A stretch of 36,606 bases of DNA from a bacterium (GTDB lineage Bacteria; UBP6; JAFGXH01): assembly GCA_027064085.1 (NCBI GenBank), contig JAMOQH010000122.1, positions 1 through 36,606 of the forward strand, read 5' to 3'. The position numbers and the translations under genes were made by a program. Positions within the stretch are counted from its first letter, which is position 1. Each line of letters opens with the position of its first letter. The notes beneath the pieces were generated by a model. That model was not told the origin of the DNA. It made no database searches and saw nothing but the letters and a program-made list of their open reading frames with translations. Below are positions 16,858-25,463 of the stretch, one piece after another.

Positions 16858-17610
16858 CTAAAACACATTCTCTTGCCCTAACCTATAGATAGCCAAATCG
16901 TATTTTAAAGGGTCATTTTCATCAAATTCTTTAAGAGAATTTGTTAATTCTATTGCTGCAGTTAAATCAGCTTGTTTTCTTTTTAAAAGCCCTAATTTAA
17001 GGCCTATAGAATGTAAATGAGTATCAAGAGGAATTATTAAATCTTTTTTATTAACTTTACTCCATAACCCTAAATCTATATTATCATTCCTTACCATCCA
17101 TCTTAAAAATAAATTCCATCGTTTATAAGCGGAACCACCTTTTAATTTTACTTTATTTGAGCCAATTAAAAAATTATATCCCCGACTTCTATAAGGATTT
17201 ACTTTATAAATCTCCGTTATAATATTTGTAATTCCATCAATAACATTATTTTCTTTTTTATAAGCACTATAAAAAATATCTTCTAAAGTATTTTGTTGTT
17301 TTAATCTATTTAACGAAATAAATATATTTTCAACATCTTCTTTTTTTTGTAATCTATAATAAATACCCTCAAATTTTTTTTCTAATTCAGTTTCATTTTG
17401 ATTAAGTAAAGAAAAGTCTAAAGTTTTTAAGAATTTTACTATTAATGATGCTCTTCCATAAGCAAACATAGAGCAAATTAAAGCAGAATATTCATCTTTA
17501 TTTTCATAAACAACTAGTAAAGGGTCTGGTTTTTGCTCTGTTATCTCTCCAACGATATCACGATTTTGAGCTTCTTTATTTAAAAACAATACTATTTCTT
17601 TTTTATTCAT
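16858..17610 (-). CDS. TIGR02757 (DUF2400) family protein
   Basis: A 250-residue protein. The family signature is clear: DPLLVVYENKDEYSALICSMFAYGRA near the N-terminus, then GGSAYKRWNLFLRWMVRNDN, IDLGLW, LIIPLDTHLHSIG and a C-terminal FDENDPLKYDLAIYRLGQ. The family is widespread, about 250-260 residues long, and its biochemical function is not established to my knowledge. Its helical makeup suggests a relation to the HhH-GPD glycosylase fold, but this is an inference. AAGGAG stands 5 bases before the ATG. It is a single gene: the next gene on this strand has its own promoter, and the region upstream of it is non-coding. Confidence 0.9.
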   Translation of the reverse strand: MNKKEIVLFLNKEAQNRDIVGEITEQKPDPLLVVYENKDEYSALICSMFAYGRASLIVKFLKTLDFSLLNQNETELEKKFEGIYYRLQKKEDVENIFISLNRLKQQNTLEDIFYSAYKKENNVIDGITNIITEIYKVNPYRSRGYNFLIGSNKVKLKGGSAYKRWNLFLRWMVRNDNIDLGLWSKVNKKDLIIPLDTHLHSIGLKLGLLKRKQADLTAAIELTNSLKEFDENDPLKYDLAIYRLGQENVF

Positions 17611-17997
17611 AAACTCCTTTTGTTTCTATAAATAAAAAATATAACATATTAAATTCATAAATTCTATTTTAAAAAACCATACTACTCTTATTTGTAGGTC
17701 AGCTATAATTTGTAATTTCACAAAAACTACATATTATGAATTACATTCTCCACTTGCACATTTAAATAAAAGAAGTTATACTCTTATTAGGAGACTTAGA
17801 TGAAATAATATTAAAAACCCTTATAGCAGTATTAGAAAATAATATGCTTGCAAGCGAGGTAAAGATATTATAGAATATCACAAATATCATAAATTTAAAA
17901 AAGTATTTTTTTTTAAATTACGAATCTCAAGTAGGCAAAAATACATTTGCAAAATATTCAATAAACCGTTATTATAAAAAACTTTTTAGGAGGAAGT
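17611..17997. other. 387-bp intergenic region with possible coding relics
   Basis: No intact gene is seen. An imperfect inverted repeat, TGTAATTTCA (17711-17720) and TGAATTACA (17737-17745), could form a hairpin. From about 17770 to 17872 a frame without start codon reads like protein (LLLGDLDEIILKTLIAVLEN), then stops. Another frame continues open to about 17970 with EYHKYHKFKKVFFF. This could be the remnant of a frameshifted gene or chance. The downstream end holds the promoter of the next gene. Confidence 0.35.
17947..17975 (+). promoter_or_regulatory. likely promoter of the EGF/beta-propeller lipoprotein gene
   Basis: TTGCAA (17947-17952), a 17-bp spacer, then TATTAT (17970-17975). It lies 22 bp before the ATG, next to the AGGAGG site. 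Confidence 0.55.
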
Positions 17998-19563
17998 ATG
18001 AAATTTACATTTTTTTTATCTTTATTAATGCTCTCCATTTTTATTCTATCTTGTAATAATGATAATTCTACATCTAATATTGACAATTGTAAAAATAATC
18101 CATGTGCAAAATCTCAAATTCCCCATAAAACTGTTTGTGAACCTACAACAGATAGCTTTACCTGTATTTGTGAAGATGGATATCAATTAGATGGTGATAC
18201 TTGTAAAGAAAAGACTATAGATTTGTGTAAAGATAAACAATGTGAAGAACATTCTAGTTGTAAAGTAATAAATAATTTAGCTCAATGTGTTTGTAATGAA
18301 GGTTATACAAGAGGAGAAAATAATTGTGAAGAAATAAAAGAAAATAATTTTCATAAAGTATGGTCTGATAATACTTATACTGAAAACAGTGGAATTTCAT
18401 TAACTATGGACAAAGAACAAAATATCATAGTGGCAGGATATACTTCCAGCAAGCTCGTTTTTGATGAAGAAAAACAAAAATATATACCCACAGAAGCAGA
18501 TACAACAGTTAGAAAATACTCATTAAATGGTGATTTAATATGGGAAAAGGTATGGCATGACGAAATTTATGATAATCCTGTTGGTATCGTTACTGATAAA
18601 AATAACAATATTTTTATTGCAGGAGAAAAAGGCAGTGAAGATTTCAAAGTTTTTTTAATAAAAATATCTCCTGAAGGTAATAAAGTCTGGACTAAAGAAT
18701 GGAGTTGTGAAAATGGATTACTTGTTTGGGATTTAGATATTGATAATGAAGACAATATGTATATTACAGGAAGAGTTTATAGTCATTTTAACAATACTTC
18801 GTCAAAGGGTGGCATTAGTGATAGCTTTTTAATCAAAGTAAAAGACAATGGAAGTAGTGCCAAAGAATTATGGCTAAAACAATGGGGAACTGATAAAATG
18901 GACGAAGGAAAAGCTATTTTCATAAAAAATGATAATATTTTTGTTTTAACAGAAAACAATGGAGATTCTGATATCCCCGATGACCAAGGAAGTATTAAGT
19001 GGGACTTTAATATTACCCAATTTGATAAAACAGGTAATATTTTAAGTGAACATAACTGGATGAAAGGACTTATAGATACTTATGTAGTTGATTTTTTAAT
19101 TGATGAAAACGATAATTATTATATTGTTGGAGATAGCCCTAAAAATTTTGATGGGCATATAAATAATGGTGATAATGATATTTTTATAGTAAAACTAAAT
19201 AATAATTTCAGCAAAGTTTGGAGTAAATTAATAGGTAGTGAATACTATGATACAATTAACTCTATTACGATGGATAATGACAATAATATATTATTAGGCG
19301 GACACAGTTACGGCTCTATGGGCGGATACTCAAACGAAGGACAAGGAGTTGAAAGTGATAGCCTGTTAATTAAAATAACTAATAACGAAATTACTAAATA
19401 TAAAATGTTTTCTTCTGTAAACAGATTAGCAGGTGATTCTATTATGAAAATTATTACAAATAATAATAATTTAATTTTTACAGGTGTAGAAAATGCTGAT
19501 TATATAGGTGATACACAAAATTTAAAATCTAGTGGTTACTTAATTAAACTTACTGATTTTTAA
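17998..19563 (+). CDS. lipoprotein with two EGF-like domains and a beta-propeller
   Basis: A 521-residue predicted lipoprotein. The signal peptide ends at lipobox FILS-C19, and AGGAGG precedes the ATG at 17998. Two EGF-like modules follow (about residues 30-110), with CICEDGYQLDGDTC and CVCNEGYTRGENNC. The rest (about 120-520) consists of repeated blades of the SBBP type, for example YSLNGDLIWEKVW, IFIAGEKGSEDFKVFLIK, MYITGRV and NILLGGHSYG. Each repeats the pattern 'conducts a value ... time-resolved path ... glycine turn'. This suggests a surface-exposed protein- or ligand-binding propeller. It shares EGF style with the giant lipoprotein and the one at 30802-31551. It abuts the convergent helicase gene, with stop codons on adjacent bases. 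The ligand is unknown. Confidence 0.8.
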   Translation: MKFTFFLSLLMLSIFILSCNNDNSTSNIDNCKNNPCAKSQIPHKTVCEPTTDSFTCICEDGYQLDGDTCKEKTIDLCKDKQCEEHSSCKVINNLAQCVCNEGYTRGENNCEEIKENNFHKVWSDNTYTENSGISLTMDKEQNIIVAGYTSSKLVFDEEKQKYIPTEADTTVRKYSLNGDLIWEKVWHDEIYDNPVGIVTDKNNNIFIAGEKGSEDFKVFLIKISPEGNKVWTKEWSCENGLLVWDLDIDNEDNMYITGRVYSHFNNTSSKGGISDSFLIKVKDNGSSAKELWLKQWGTDKMDEGKAIFIKNDNIFVLTENNGDSDIPDDQGSIKWDFNITQFDKTGNILSEHNWMKGLIDTYVVDFLIDENDNYYIVGDSPKNFDGHINNGDNDIFIVKLNNNFSKVWSKLIGSEYYDTINSITMDNDNNILLGGHSYGSMGGYSNEGQGVESDSLLIKITNNEITKYKMFSSVNRLAGDSIMKIITNNNNLIFTGVENADYIGDTQNLKSSGYLIKLTDF

Positions 19564-20931
19564 CTATTCTTTTATCCAAACAGGGAATTTTTTACCTTTT
19601 ATTTTCGTATTCTTTATTTTTGTAAAATTTTCAGTTACTATGTTTTTATTAACAGCAATATAAGATTGCTTTTCATATATATCAATTTTACCAATATATT
19701 TACCCCCAATTCCAGTTTCTTTGGTTAAAGCACCCAATATATCCCCTCTTCTTATCTTGTTCTTTTTACCACCTTCTACTACAATAGTTGTATTTTGGGC
19801 TATAAGTTTATAGTTTTCTGTTTTTACAAGAGAGCTTGTGTCATTAAATATTCTATTATCATTTTTATAATTTTCTGCTTTATAACTTTCTCTACTTGTA
19901 TAAAGAGTAAAAGCTATTCCAGTTTCTCCAGCTCTACCTGTTCTACCTATTCTATGAGTATAGGTTGCTTCATCATGAGGTAACTCATAATTTATAACCA
20001 TGGCTAAACCTTTAATATCTATACCCCTTGCAGCAACATCAGTTGCAACCATAATAGCACAAGATTTATTAATAAATTGTATCATTACATCTCTTCTTTG
20101 GTATTGTTCTAAGTCTCCATGTAAAGCCAAAGCATCATGTCCTTGTCTTTTTAAAAATTTTGCTATATTTTGCGCCTCTATTTTAGTATTTGTAAAAATA
20201 ATCACATTTTCGGGTCTATAAGTATCAAAAATTCTTGAAATTGTTGATAGTTTTTTAGTTTGTGGTTTTTCAAAAAAATATTCTATTATTTTATTTGGTT
20301 TTTCAGTTGAAATTGTTTGAATATTTATCGCATCTTTTTGTATAGAAGAACCTAAACTTATAATCTCAGGTGGATAAGTTGCAGAAAAGAACAAAGTTTG
20401 CCTTTTTTGGGGAGCATATCTTATAACTTTTGTAATTTCTTCAATAAATCCCATATCAAGCATTCTATGGGCTTCATCAATAACCAAAGTGTTTAAAAAT
20501 TCCAGATTAAATGAATTTTTATTGAGATGCTTTAATATTCTTCCGGGAGTACCAACAACAACATGAGCCCCATGTTTTAAGGATTCTACTTGTGGTTTAA
20601 ATGCTACACCTCCACATAATGTTAATATTTTAATATTACTAGTAAATCTTGCTAATTTTCTTAATTCTATTGTAACTTGGTCTGCAAGTTCACGGGTAGG
20701 ACAAAGAATTAATGCCTGTGTTTTAGGGTTTTTAATATCTAATTTATTTACCACTCCTATCCCAAAAGCTACTGTTTTTCCGCTTCCTGTTTTAGCCTGT
20801 GCAATTACATCTTTATTTTCTAATATAAAAGGCAATGCTTTTGCTTGTATATCTGTCATATTGTTAAATCCAAGTTCATTCAAATTTTTTATCATTGCTT
20901 CCGGGATTTTTAATTTTGAAAATTTCTTCAT
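19564..20931 (-). CDS. dbpA: DbpA-like ATP-dependent RNA helicase
   Basis: A 455-residue superfamily 2 RNA helicase. The Q motif region FNNMTDIQAKALPF precedes Walker A (AKTGSGKT, residues 46-53). Motif Ia PTRELADQ, GG, TPGR, motif II DEAH (152-155), motif III SAT (183-185), motif V TDVAARGID and motif VI HRIGRTGRAG follow. The C-terminal domain (about 370-455, KIRRGDILGALTKETGIG ending KGKKFPVWIKE) is a DbpA-type RNA-binding domain, which in E. coli recognises hairpin 92 of 23S rRNA during 50S assembly. Motif II reads DEAH instead of DEAD. GGAG lies 5 bases before the ATG. The gene is probably transcribed on its own or from thiG read-through; a hairpin lies between the two. Confidence 0.88.
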   Translation of the reverse strand: MKKFSKLKIPEAMIKNLNELGFNNMTDIQAKALPFILENKDVIAQAKTGSGKTVAFGIGVVNKLDIKNPKTQALILCPTRELADQVTIELRKLARFTSNIKILTLCGGVAFKPQVESLKHGAHVVVGTPGRILKHLNKNSFNLEFLNTLVIDEAHRMLDMGFIEEITKVIRYAPQKRQTLFFSATYPPEIISLGSSIQKDAINIQTISTEKPNKIIEYFFEKPQTKKLSTISRIFDTYRPENVIIFTNTKIEAQNIAKFLKRQGHDALALHGDLEQYQRRDVMIQFINKSCAIMVATDVAARGIDIKGLAMVINYELPHDEATYTHRIGRTGRAGETGIAFTLYTSRESYKAENYKNDNRIFNDTSSLVKTENYKLIAQNTTIVVEGGKKNKIRRGDILGALTKETGIGGKYIGKIDIYEKQSYIAVNKNIVTENFTKIKNTKIKGKKFPVWIKE

Positions 20932-20945
20932 TTTACTCCGTCCTT

Positions 20946-20979
20946 AGTGGGAAGACAAGCTTCGCTTGGCTAAACCACT
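20946..20979. repeat. nested inverted repeat between thiG and the helicase gene
   Basis: An inner hairpin CAAGC-TTC-GCTTG (20956-20968) lies inside an outer pair AGTGG (20946-20950) and CCACT (20975-20979). It is more GC-rich than its surroundings and immediately upstream of the helicase ribosome binding site. It could be a dispersed repeat, a regulatory leader structure, or a terminator without a T tract. Confidence 0.4.
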
Positions 20980-21015
20980 GCTTGTAATAAACTTATTTTA
21001 AGGTTATGAAAAGCT

Positions 21016-21792
21016 CTAACCTAAAAAACCAGTTAAGGGTGATGAGGCATTTGCATATTTACTACTAATAGCTATTCCTGATAAATAGGCCATTCTTCCC
21101 GCTCTAACAGCTAATTTAAAAGCTTCGCCCATAATAATAGGATTTTCTGCTGTTGCAATTGCAGTATTTACCAGTACGGCATCAGCTCCCATTTCCATAG
21201 CTTCAATAGCATGACTTGGCTTACCAATCCCAGCATCTACGATTATAGGTAATTTGGCTTCTTCTATTAATATTCTTATCATTTCTTTAGTCATTAATCC
21301 TTTATTAGTTCCTATTGGAGCCCCTAACGGCATTATTGCAGCTGCACCAGCATCTTCAAGTCTTCTCATATCAATTAAATCGGGAGCAACATAAGGTAAA
21401 ACAATAAAACCTTCACTTGCTAATATTTTAGTAGCTTTAATTGTTTCAAAATTATCGGGCAATAAATATTTTTGGTCGTTTATTACTTCAATTTTAATAA
21501 AGCTACCCATTCCTGCGGCTTTTGCAAGCCTAGCTATTCTTACAGCTTCTTCTGCATTCCTTGCCCCTGATGTATTAGGTAAAAGAGTTACCTTTTTTCT
21601 ATCAATATAATTTAAAATATTTTCTTCATTACCGTTTAGATCCACTCTTCTTAATGCAACAGTAATTATTTGCGTTTCACTAGCATTTATAACATCAGGA
21701 ATAATCTGTTTTGATGAAAATTTACCTGTTCCAGTTAGTAATCTACTACTAAATTCATGTCCTTTTAATACTAATTTATCATTTTTATTCAT
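21016..21792 (-). CDS. thiG: thiazole synthase ThiG
   Basis: A 258-residue TIM-barrel enzyme that forms the thiazole phosphate of thiamine from deoxyxylulose 5-phosphate, dehydroglycine and ThiS thiocarboxylate. The substrate-binding core reads [12 protein letters not shown] at the N-terminus, [27 protein letters not shown] with the Schiff-base Lys100, [54 protein letters not shown]. Length is standard. GAGG lies 8 bases before the ATG. It is the last gene of thiS-thiF-thiG and starts 2 bp after thiF. The usual source of dehydroglycine, ThiH or ThiO, is not in the window. Confidence 0.97.
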   Translation of the reverse strand: MNKNDKLVLKGHEFSSRLLTGTGKFSSKQIIPDVINASETQIITVALRRVDLNGNEENILNYIDRKKVTLLPNTSGARNAEEAVRIARLAKAAGMGSFIKIEVINDQKYLLPDNFETIKATKILASEGFIVLPYVAPDLIDMRRLEDAGAAAIMPLGAPIGTNKGLMTKEMIRILIEEAKLPIIVDAGIGKPSHAIEAMEMGADAVLVNTAIATAENPIIMGEAFKLAVRAGRMAYLSGIAISSKYANASSPLTGFLG

Positions 21793-21794
21793 AA

Positions 21795-22418
21795 TTACAC
21801 CTCGTATTTGTCTTGTAATAATCTTATTACCATATTTGCTTGATGATTTGCTGTTATTGCTACTCTTGATGCTAGTAATCCATTTTTATCATTAGCTTCA
21901 TGCTTAAAATCACCACTGATATATAAATATTTGCCCAATTTTTTAGTTTGTATTATATTAGCAGAAAAATCTCCAGCCATACCAACACCAGAAACTATAT
22001 ATTTTTTATTTCTTATAGCATAATCAACAATTTCTTCTTTATTTTTAGCTTTATCAAATGCTTCAACAATTACATCACAATCTTTAAATATATCAAAATT
22101 ATTTTTATCTAAATAATGATTATATTTTTCTATATTTATATATGGATTAATGTTTTTTAATTGTTCTTCTAGCGCATCAACTTTAGACATTCCAATATGT
22201 TTGTAAAAATAATATTGTCTATTTAAGTTACTATATTCAACTTTGTCAAAATCAGCAATTATTAAATTATTAATACCTGTTCTTATAAGAGCGACTGCAA
22301 TATTTGAGCCTAATCCCCCTACTCCAGCAATTCCCACAGTTTTATTTTTTGTTTTATTAATTAACTCCTTAGGCAATCTTTTAAATGCTTCGCTAATAAA
22401 AACTTCTTCATTTAACAT
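21795..22418 (-). CDS. thiF: ThiF family 2 sulfur-carrier adenylyltransferase
   Basis: A 207-residue E1-like adenylyltransferase that activates the ThiS C-terminus. The ATG at 22418 overlaps the thiS stop as TGATG; an in-frame TTG one codon earlier is less likely. Residues about 28-38 carry the ATP-binding [11 protein letters not shown]; the Asp and Arg of [13 protein letters not shown] are the expected nucleotide-binding residues. The protein has only one Cys (in FKDCD) and no zinc-binding CxxC pairs, matching the shorter 'ThiF family 2' (TIGR02354) rather than E. coli ThiF. Its position between thiS and thiG fixes the pathway role. Confidence 0.9.
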   Translation of the reverse strand: MLNEEVFISEAFKRLPKELINKTKNKTVGIAGVGGLGSNIAVALIRTGINNLIIADFDKVEYSNLNRQYYFYKHIGMSKVDALEEQLKNINPYINIEKYNHYLDKNNFDIFKDCDVIVEAFDKAKNKEEIVDYAIRNKKYIVSGVGMAGDFSANIIQTKKLGKYLYISGDFKHEANDKNGLLASRVAITANHQANMVIRLLQDKYEV

Positions 22419-22615
22419 CAACCACCCCCTACAAATGTAACAATTTCAAGTTTATCATTAGGGAATAACTCTTTATTGTAATTATCTTTTGTTATAATTT
22501 TCTTATTTAATTCAACTACAACGGGTTTATCTGATAAACCTAATTCTTTTAAAAGTTCTAAAATGATTAACTTTTCTTTAAAATTTTTATTTTCCCCATT
22601 TATTATTATATTCAT
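22418..22615 (-). CDS. thiS: sulfur carrier protein ThiS
   Basis: A 65-residue ubiquitin-like sulfur carrier. The ATG at 22615 is preferred to an in-frame GTG four codons upstream because GAGG lies between them, 6 bases before the ATG. The sequence starts MNIIINGENKNF and ends VTFVGGG; the terminal Gly-Gly is adenylylated by ThiF and turned into a thiocarboxylate, the sulfur donor for ThiG. Length is typical. It is the first gene of thiS-thiF-thiG. No TPP riboswitch signature is seen in the AT-rich leader. Confidence 0.92.
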   Translation of the reverse strand: MNIIINGENKNFKEKLIILELLKELGLSDKPVVVELNKKIITKDNYNKELFPNDKLEIVTFVGGG

Positions 22616-22871
22616 ATTATTCCTCACAAAATATATACCTAAGCTATATCAAATTATAGATAAAATGTGAAGTTTTTATTTTATTTAAAAAATTAAAATA
22701 AAAATATTATATTTTCATTAATTGAAGATAAATTAGAATAAATTATAGTATTTTTCGTCAAATATGAATACAGCAATATTTTACTATTACTGTTATTATG
22801 AAAAAAGAACTATAATATTGACGAAATATTAAAAATGTTTTATAGTCTTTTATACTTTTTTTTGGGGAAAG
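22616..22871. other. divergent intergenic region, about 256 bp, AT-rich
   Basis: It separates thiS (minus) from the protease operon (plus). TTTTCGTCA (22752-22760) is repeated in inverse form as TGACGAAA (22819-22826), about 58 bp apart. The second copy overlaps the -35 of the downstream promoter, so this pair could be an operator. No gene or tRNA is seen. Confidence 0.4.
22818..22846 (+). promoter_or_regulatory. likely promoter of the HtrA/M16 operon
   Basis: TTGACG (22818-22823), a 17-bp spacer, then TATAGT (22841-22846). It lies 25 bp before the first ATG. Confidence 0.6.
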
Positions 22872-23774
22872 ATGAAATACATAATCATATTTTTTATAAC
22901 TTATAATATCCTGGGAACTACAGAATTTTATTTAAAAAATAATGCAATGATTAAAGGAGATGTAATAAGAGAAAATGATGAAAACACATTAGTTGATATT
23001 GGTTATCAAATAATTTTAATACCTAAAAAATCTATAATAAAAACTCAAAAAACCTATAATAAAAACAAAATTACTATTAAAAGTGATTCTACATTTTTTA
23101 AGCAAAATAAAAATATCAAGAAACAAAATATTAAAAATCTAGTTCCTAAACTCGGAGAGGCTGTTGTTGTTGTAAACACTCCATCAGGATTAGGAACAGG
23201 TTTTATAATTAATGAACAGGGATATTTAATAACAAATTACCATGTTATTGAAAAAGAAAAAAACTTAAAAGTAACAATGTTTATCCAAAAAAATAAAACT
23301 GTTGAAACAATAGTTTATAAAAAAATAAAAATAATAGCTTATAATCCATTTTTAGACTTAGCATTATTAAGAATAAATGATATTCCAAATAAAAAGTTCA
23401 AATATGTAAATTTTGGTAATATAAATGAAAACAAAGTTGGTGATACTGTTTTTGCAATAGGTACTCCATTAGGCTTAGAGCGTTCTGTAACACAGGGAAT
23501 AATATCATCATCAAGCAGAAACTACAATGGCATTTTATATATACAAACAACAGCACCTATAAATCCAGGTAATAGTGGAGGCCCCTTATTTAACTTAAAA
23601 GGAGAAGTAATAGGAGTTACAAATATGGGTTATGTCTTTTCTGATGGATTAGGATTTGCTATACCCATTGATTATGTAAAGCATTTTTTAAAAAATAGGG
23701 AATCATTCTATTATAATGAATATAATTACAATACTGGTTTTAGGTATTTAGAACCACCTAGAAAATCTAAATAG
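22872..23774 (+). CDS. secreted trypsin-like (HtrA-type) serine protease without PDZ domain
   Basis: A 300-residue protein with an N-terminal signal peptide (about residues 1-16). A small basic domain follows (about 18-60, containing IKGDVIRENDENTLVDIGYQ). The trypsin-like S1C domain (about 90-270) has GTGFIINEQGYLITNYHV with His124, NPFLDLALLRI with Asp162 and NPGNSGGPLF with Ser235, so the catalytic triad is complete. It ends soon after the protease domain and therefore lacks the PDZ domains of DegP/DegS, an unusually short form. GGGG(A) precedes the ATG by about 5 bases. It is the first gene of a four-gene operon with a DUF3352-like protein and two M16 proteins. A role in envelope protein quality control or processing is inferred. 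Confidence 0.85.
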   Translation: MKYIIIFFITYNILGTTEFYLKNNAMIKGDVIRENDENTLVDIGYQIILIPKKSIIKTQKTYNKNKITIKSDSTFFKQNKNIKKQNIKNLVPKLGEAVVVVNTPSGLGTGFIINEQGYLITNYHVIEKEKNLKVTMFIQKNKTVETIVYKKIKIIAYNPFLDLALLRINDIPNKKFKYVNFGNINENKVGDTVFAIGTPLGLERSVTQGIISSSSRNYNGILYIQTTAPINPGNSGGPLFNLKGEVIGVTNMGYVFSDGLGFAIPIDYVKHFLKNRESFYYNEYNYNTGFRYLEPPRKSK

Positions 23775-23781
23775 GAGGAAT

Positions 23782-25449
23782 ATGAAAATATTTTTTTTAA
23801 TATTTATAACTATCAATGTCTTTACTTATGATTTTTCAAAAGACTTACCTAAAAATACTTTGTTTTACCTTACAGTTAGAGATTTTAATGGCTTAGAACA
23901 AAAATCAAGCAAAACTTCATTAGGAAATTTTTATAAATCTAAAAATTTTAAATCTATAGAAAACAACTTAAAAAAAATTGCTTCATTAATTATTTATAAT
24001 GAAGAACAAGATATGAATAAAATAGAAAGTTTTTATAAAAACTTTAAAAAACTAACATTTAATCCTTTTGCATTAAGTGTAGGATTCTCAAAGCTTTTTA
24101 AACCACAATATGCATTATTAATTAAGGGAAAAGAGCTTGATAAAACTTTTGAAATACTATATAGGGATTTTTTAAAAAAAGATTTTAAACAAGCTAATAT
24201 TAAAATAAAAAAGGAAATTTATAAAAATATAAAAGTAAATATTCTAGAAATTAAAAGAAAAATCAAGAGTAAAAAAAATATTTATAAAAACTATAAAAGA
24301 TCTGTAAAAAAAGAAAAGAAAATAATTGTTTATGCAGTAATTAATGACAAATTGATTATAACAAATTCTAAAGAGTACATGAATCTTATTATTTCAACAA
24401 TAAAAAATATAAATACTCCTAAATTATCGAATAATTTAACTTTTAAAAACAATAATCAAACATATAGAAAGTCTGATTTTTATATGTTTCTTAATGTTAA
24501 AACAATGTTGAAACTTGCATCTATAGATAAAGATACAAAACAACTAATTAATAATTACTCCTTAAATAAATTGGAGTCACTAATTTCTTATTTTGAATTC
24601 GAGAACAATAGTTATAGTGTTTTTATAAAATTAATATCTACAAATACACTTCCTGCAATAATTAAAGATGTATTATTTAAAAATACAACAATAAATATAC
24701 CACAATTCATACCAGAAACATGTTATAGTTTTAATGCAATAAATATAGATTTCTCTAAACTCCTTGCATTAACAAATAAATTTCATACAGAAAGAGAAAA
24801 TAGAAAAGTTAAAAAATTTGAAGCACAATTAGGAATAACACTTAAAGATGTGGCAAATTCTTTTGGTAAAACATTATATTACTTAAGTTTTTTTAAAAAC
24901 AATAAGGATAATGGAATTATTTTGTTTACCTATGATAACCCTAACTTTTTACTAAAATTAATAACAACTCTTGGAAATAATCCTATAGTAGGTATGACTG
25001 AAAAAAACTATCTTGATGGTAAAATAATTACAGCATCAGGAAATTTTAGTATGATAGGCTATGCCTTAGGCTACAAAAATAATAATTTTATATTTGGTAA
25101 CACAATAATAGTAAAAGAAATGATGCAAAAAATGACAGGTAGTAGTGGGCTATTTTACAATACTAAATTTTATAAAAATCTAATTTCTGCGATGTCAGGA
25201 CAACAAAGTGCGATTAGTTTTACTAAAACATCAACTTCTATTTTTAATATAGTAAAAGAATTTCAGAAAACTTTTAAAAAAAAGTATGAAATGGCCTCAG
25301 ATAAAAAAGAAATGAAGATATTGAAAACGATTAAGAGCATTGTTAATTCACTTACTCAATATTCAATTACTGACTTAAACAAATACTTTAGCTACTCTCT
25401 AGCAAAAATTTATATTGATAAAAATGAATTAGTTTTAAAAATCAAATAA
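23782..25449 (+). CDS. exported protein of unknown function, DUF3352-like
   Basis: A 555-residue protein with a signal peptide (about residues 1-15). Its start TYDFSKDLPKNTLFYLTVRDFNGLE and later elements such as FNPFALSVGF, IPQFIPETCYSFNAINIDFSKL and TGSSGLFYNTKFYKNL recall DUF3352-type secreted proteins of planctomycetes and deltaproteobacteria, but that match is from memory and modest. It has a very Lys/Asn-rich middle and no enzyme motif or further membrane helix. AGGAGG stands 5 bases before the ATG, and the gene starts 7 bp after the protease gene. It may be a periplasmic substrate-binding or regulatory partner of the proteases in this operon. Confidence 0.6.
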   Translation: MKIFFLIFITINVFTYDFSKDLPKNTLFYLTVRDFNGLEQKSSKTSLGNFYKSKNFKSIENNLKKIASLIIYNEEQDMNKIESFYKNFKKLTFNPFALSVGFSKLFKPQYALLIKGKELDKTFEILYRDFLKKDFKQANIKIKKEIYKNIKVNILEIKRKIKSKKNIYKNYKRSVKKEKKIIVYAVINDKLIITNSKEYMNLIISTIKNINTPKLSNNLTFKNNNQTYRKSDFYMFLNVKTMLKLASIDKDTKQLINNYSLNKLESLISYFEFENNSYSVFIKLISTNTLPAIIKDVLFKNTTINIPQFIPETCYSFNAINIDFSKLLALTNKFHTERENRKVKKFEAQLGITLKDVANSFGKTLYYLSFFKNNKDNGIILFTYDNPNFLLKLITTLGNNPIVGMTEKNYLDGKIITASGNFSMIGYALGYKNNNFIFGNTIIVKEMMQKMTGSSGLFYNTKFYKNLISAMSGQQSAISFTKTSTSIFNIVKEFQKTFKKKYEMASDKKEMKILKTIKSIVNSLTQYSITDLNKYFSYSLAKIYIDKNELVLKIK

Positions 25450-25463
25450 TCTAAAGGAGGAAT

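Noticed and set aside
22616-22720. TPP riboswitch before thiS
   Set aside because: No CUGAGA or ACCUGA-type conserved segments are present.
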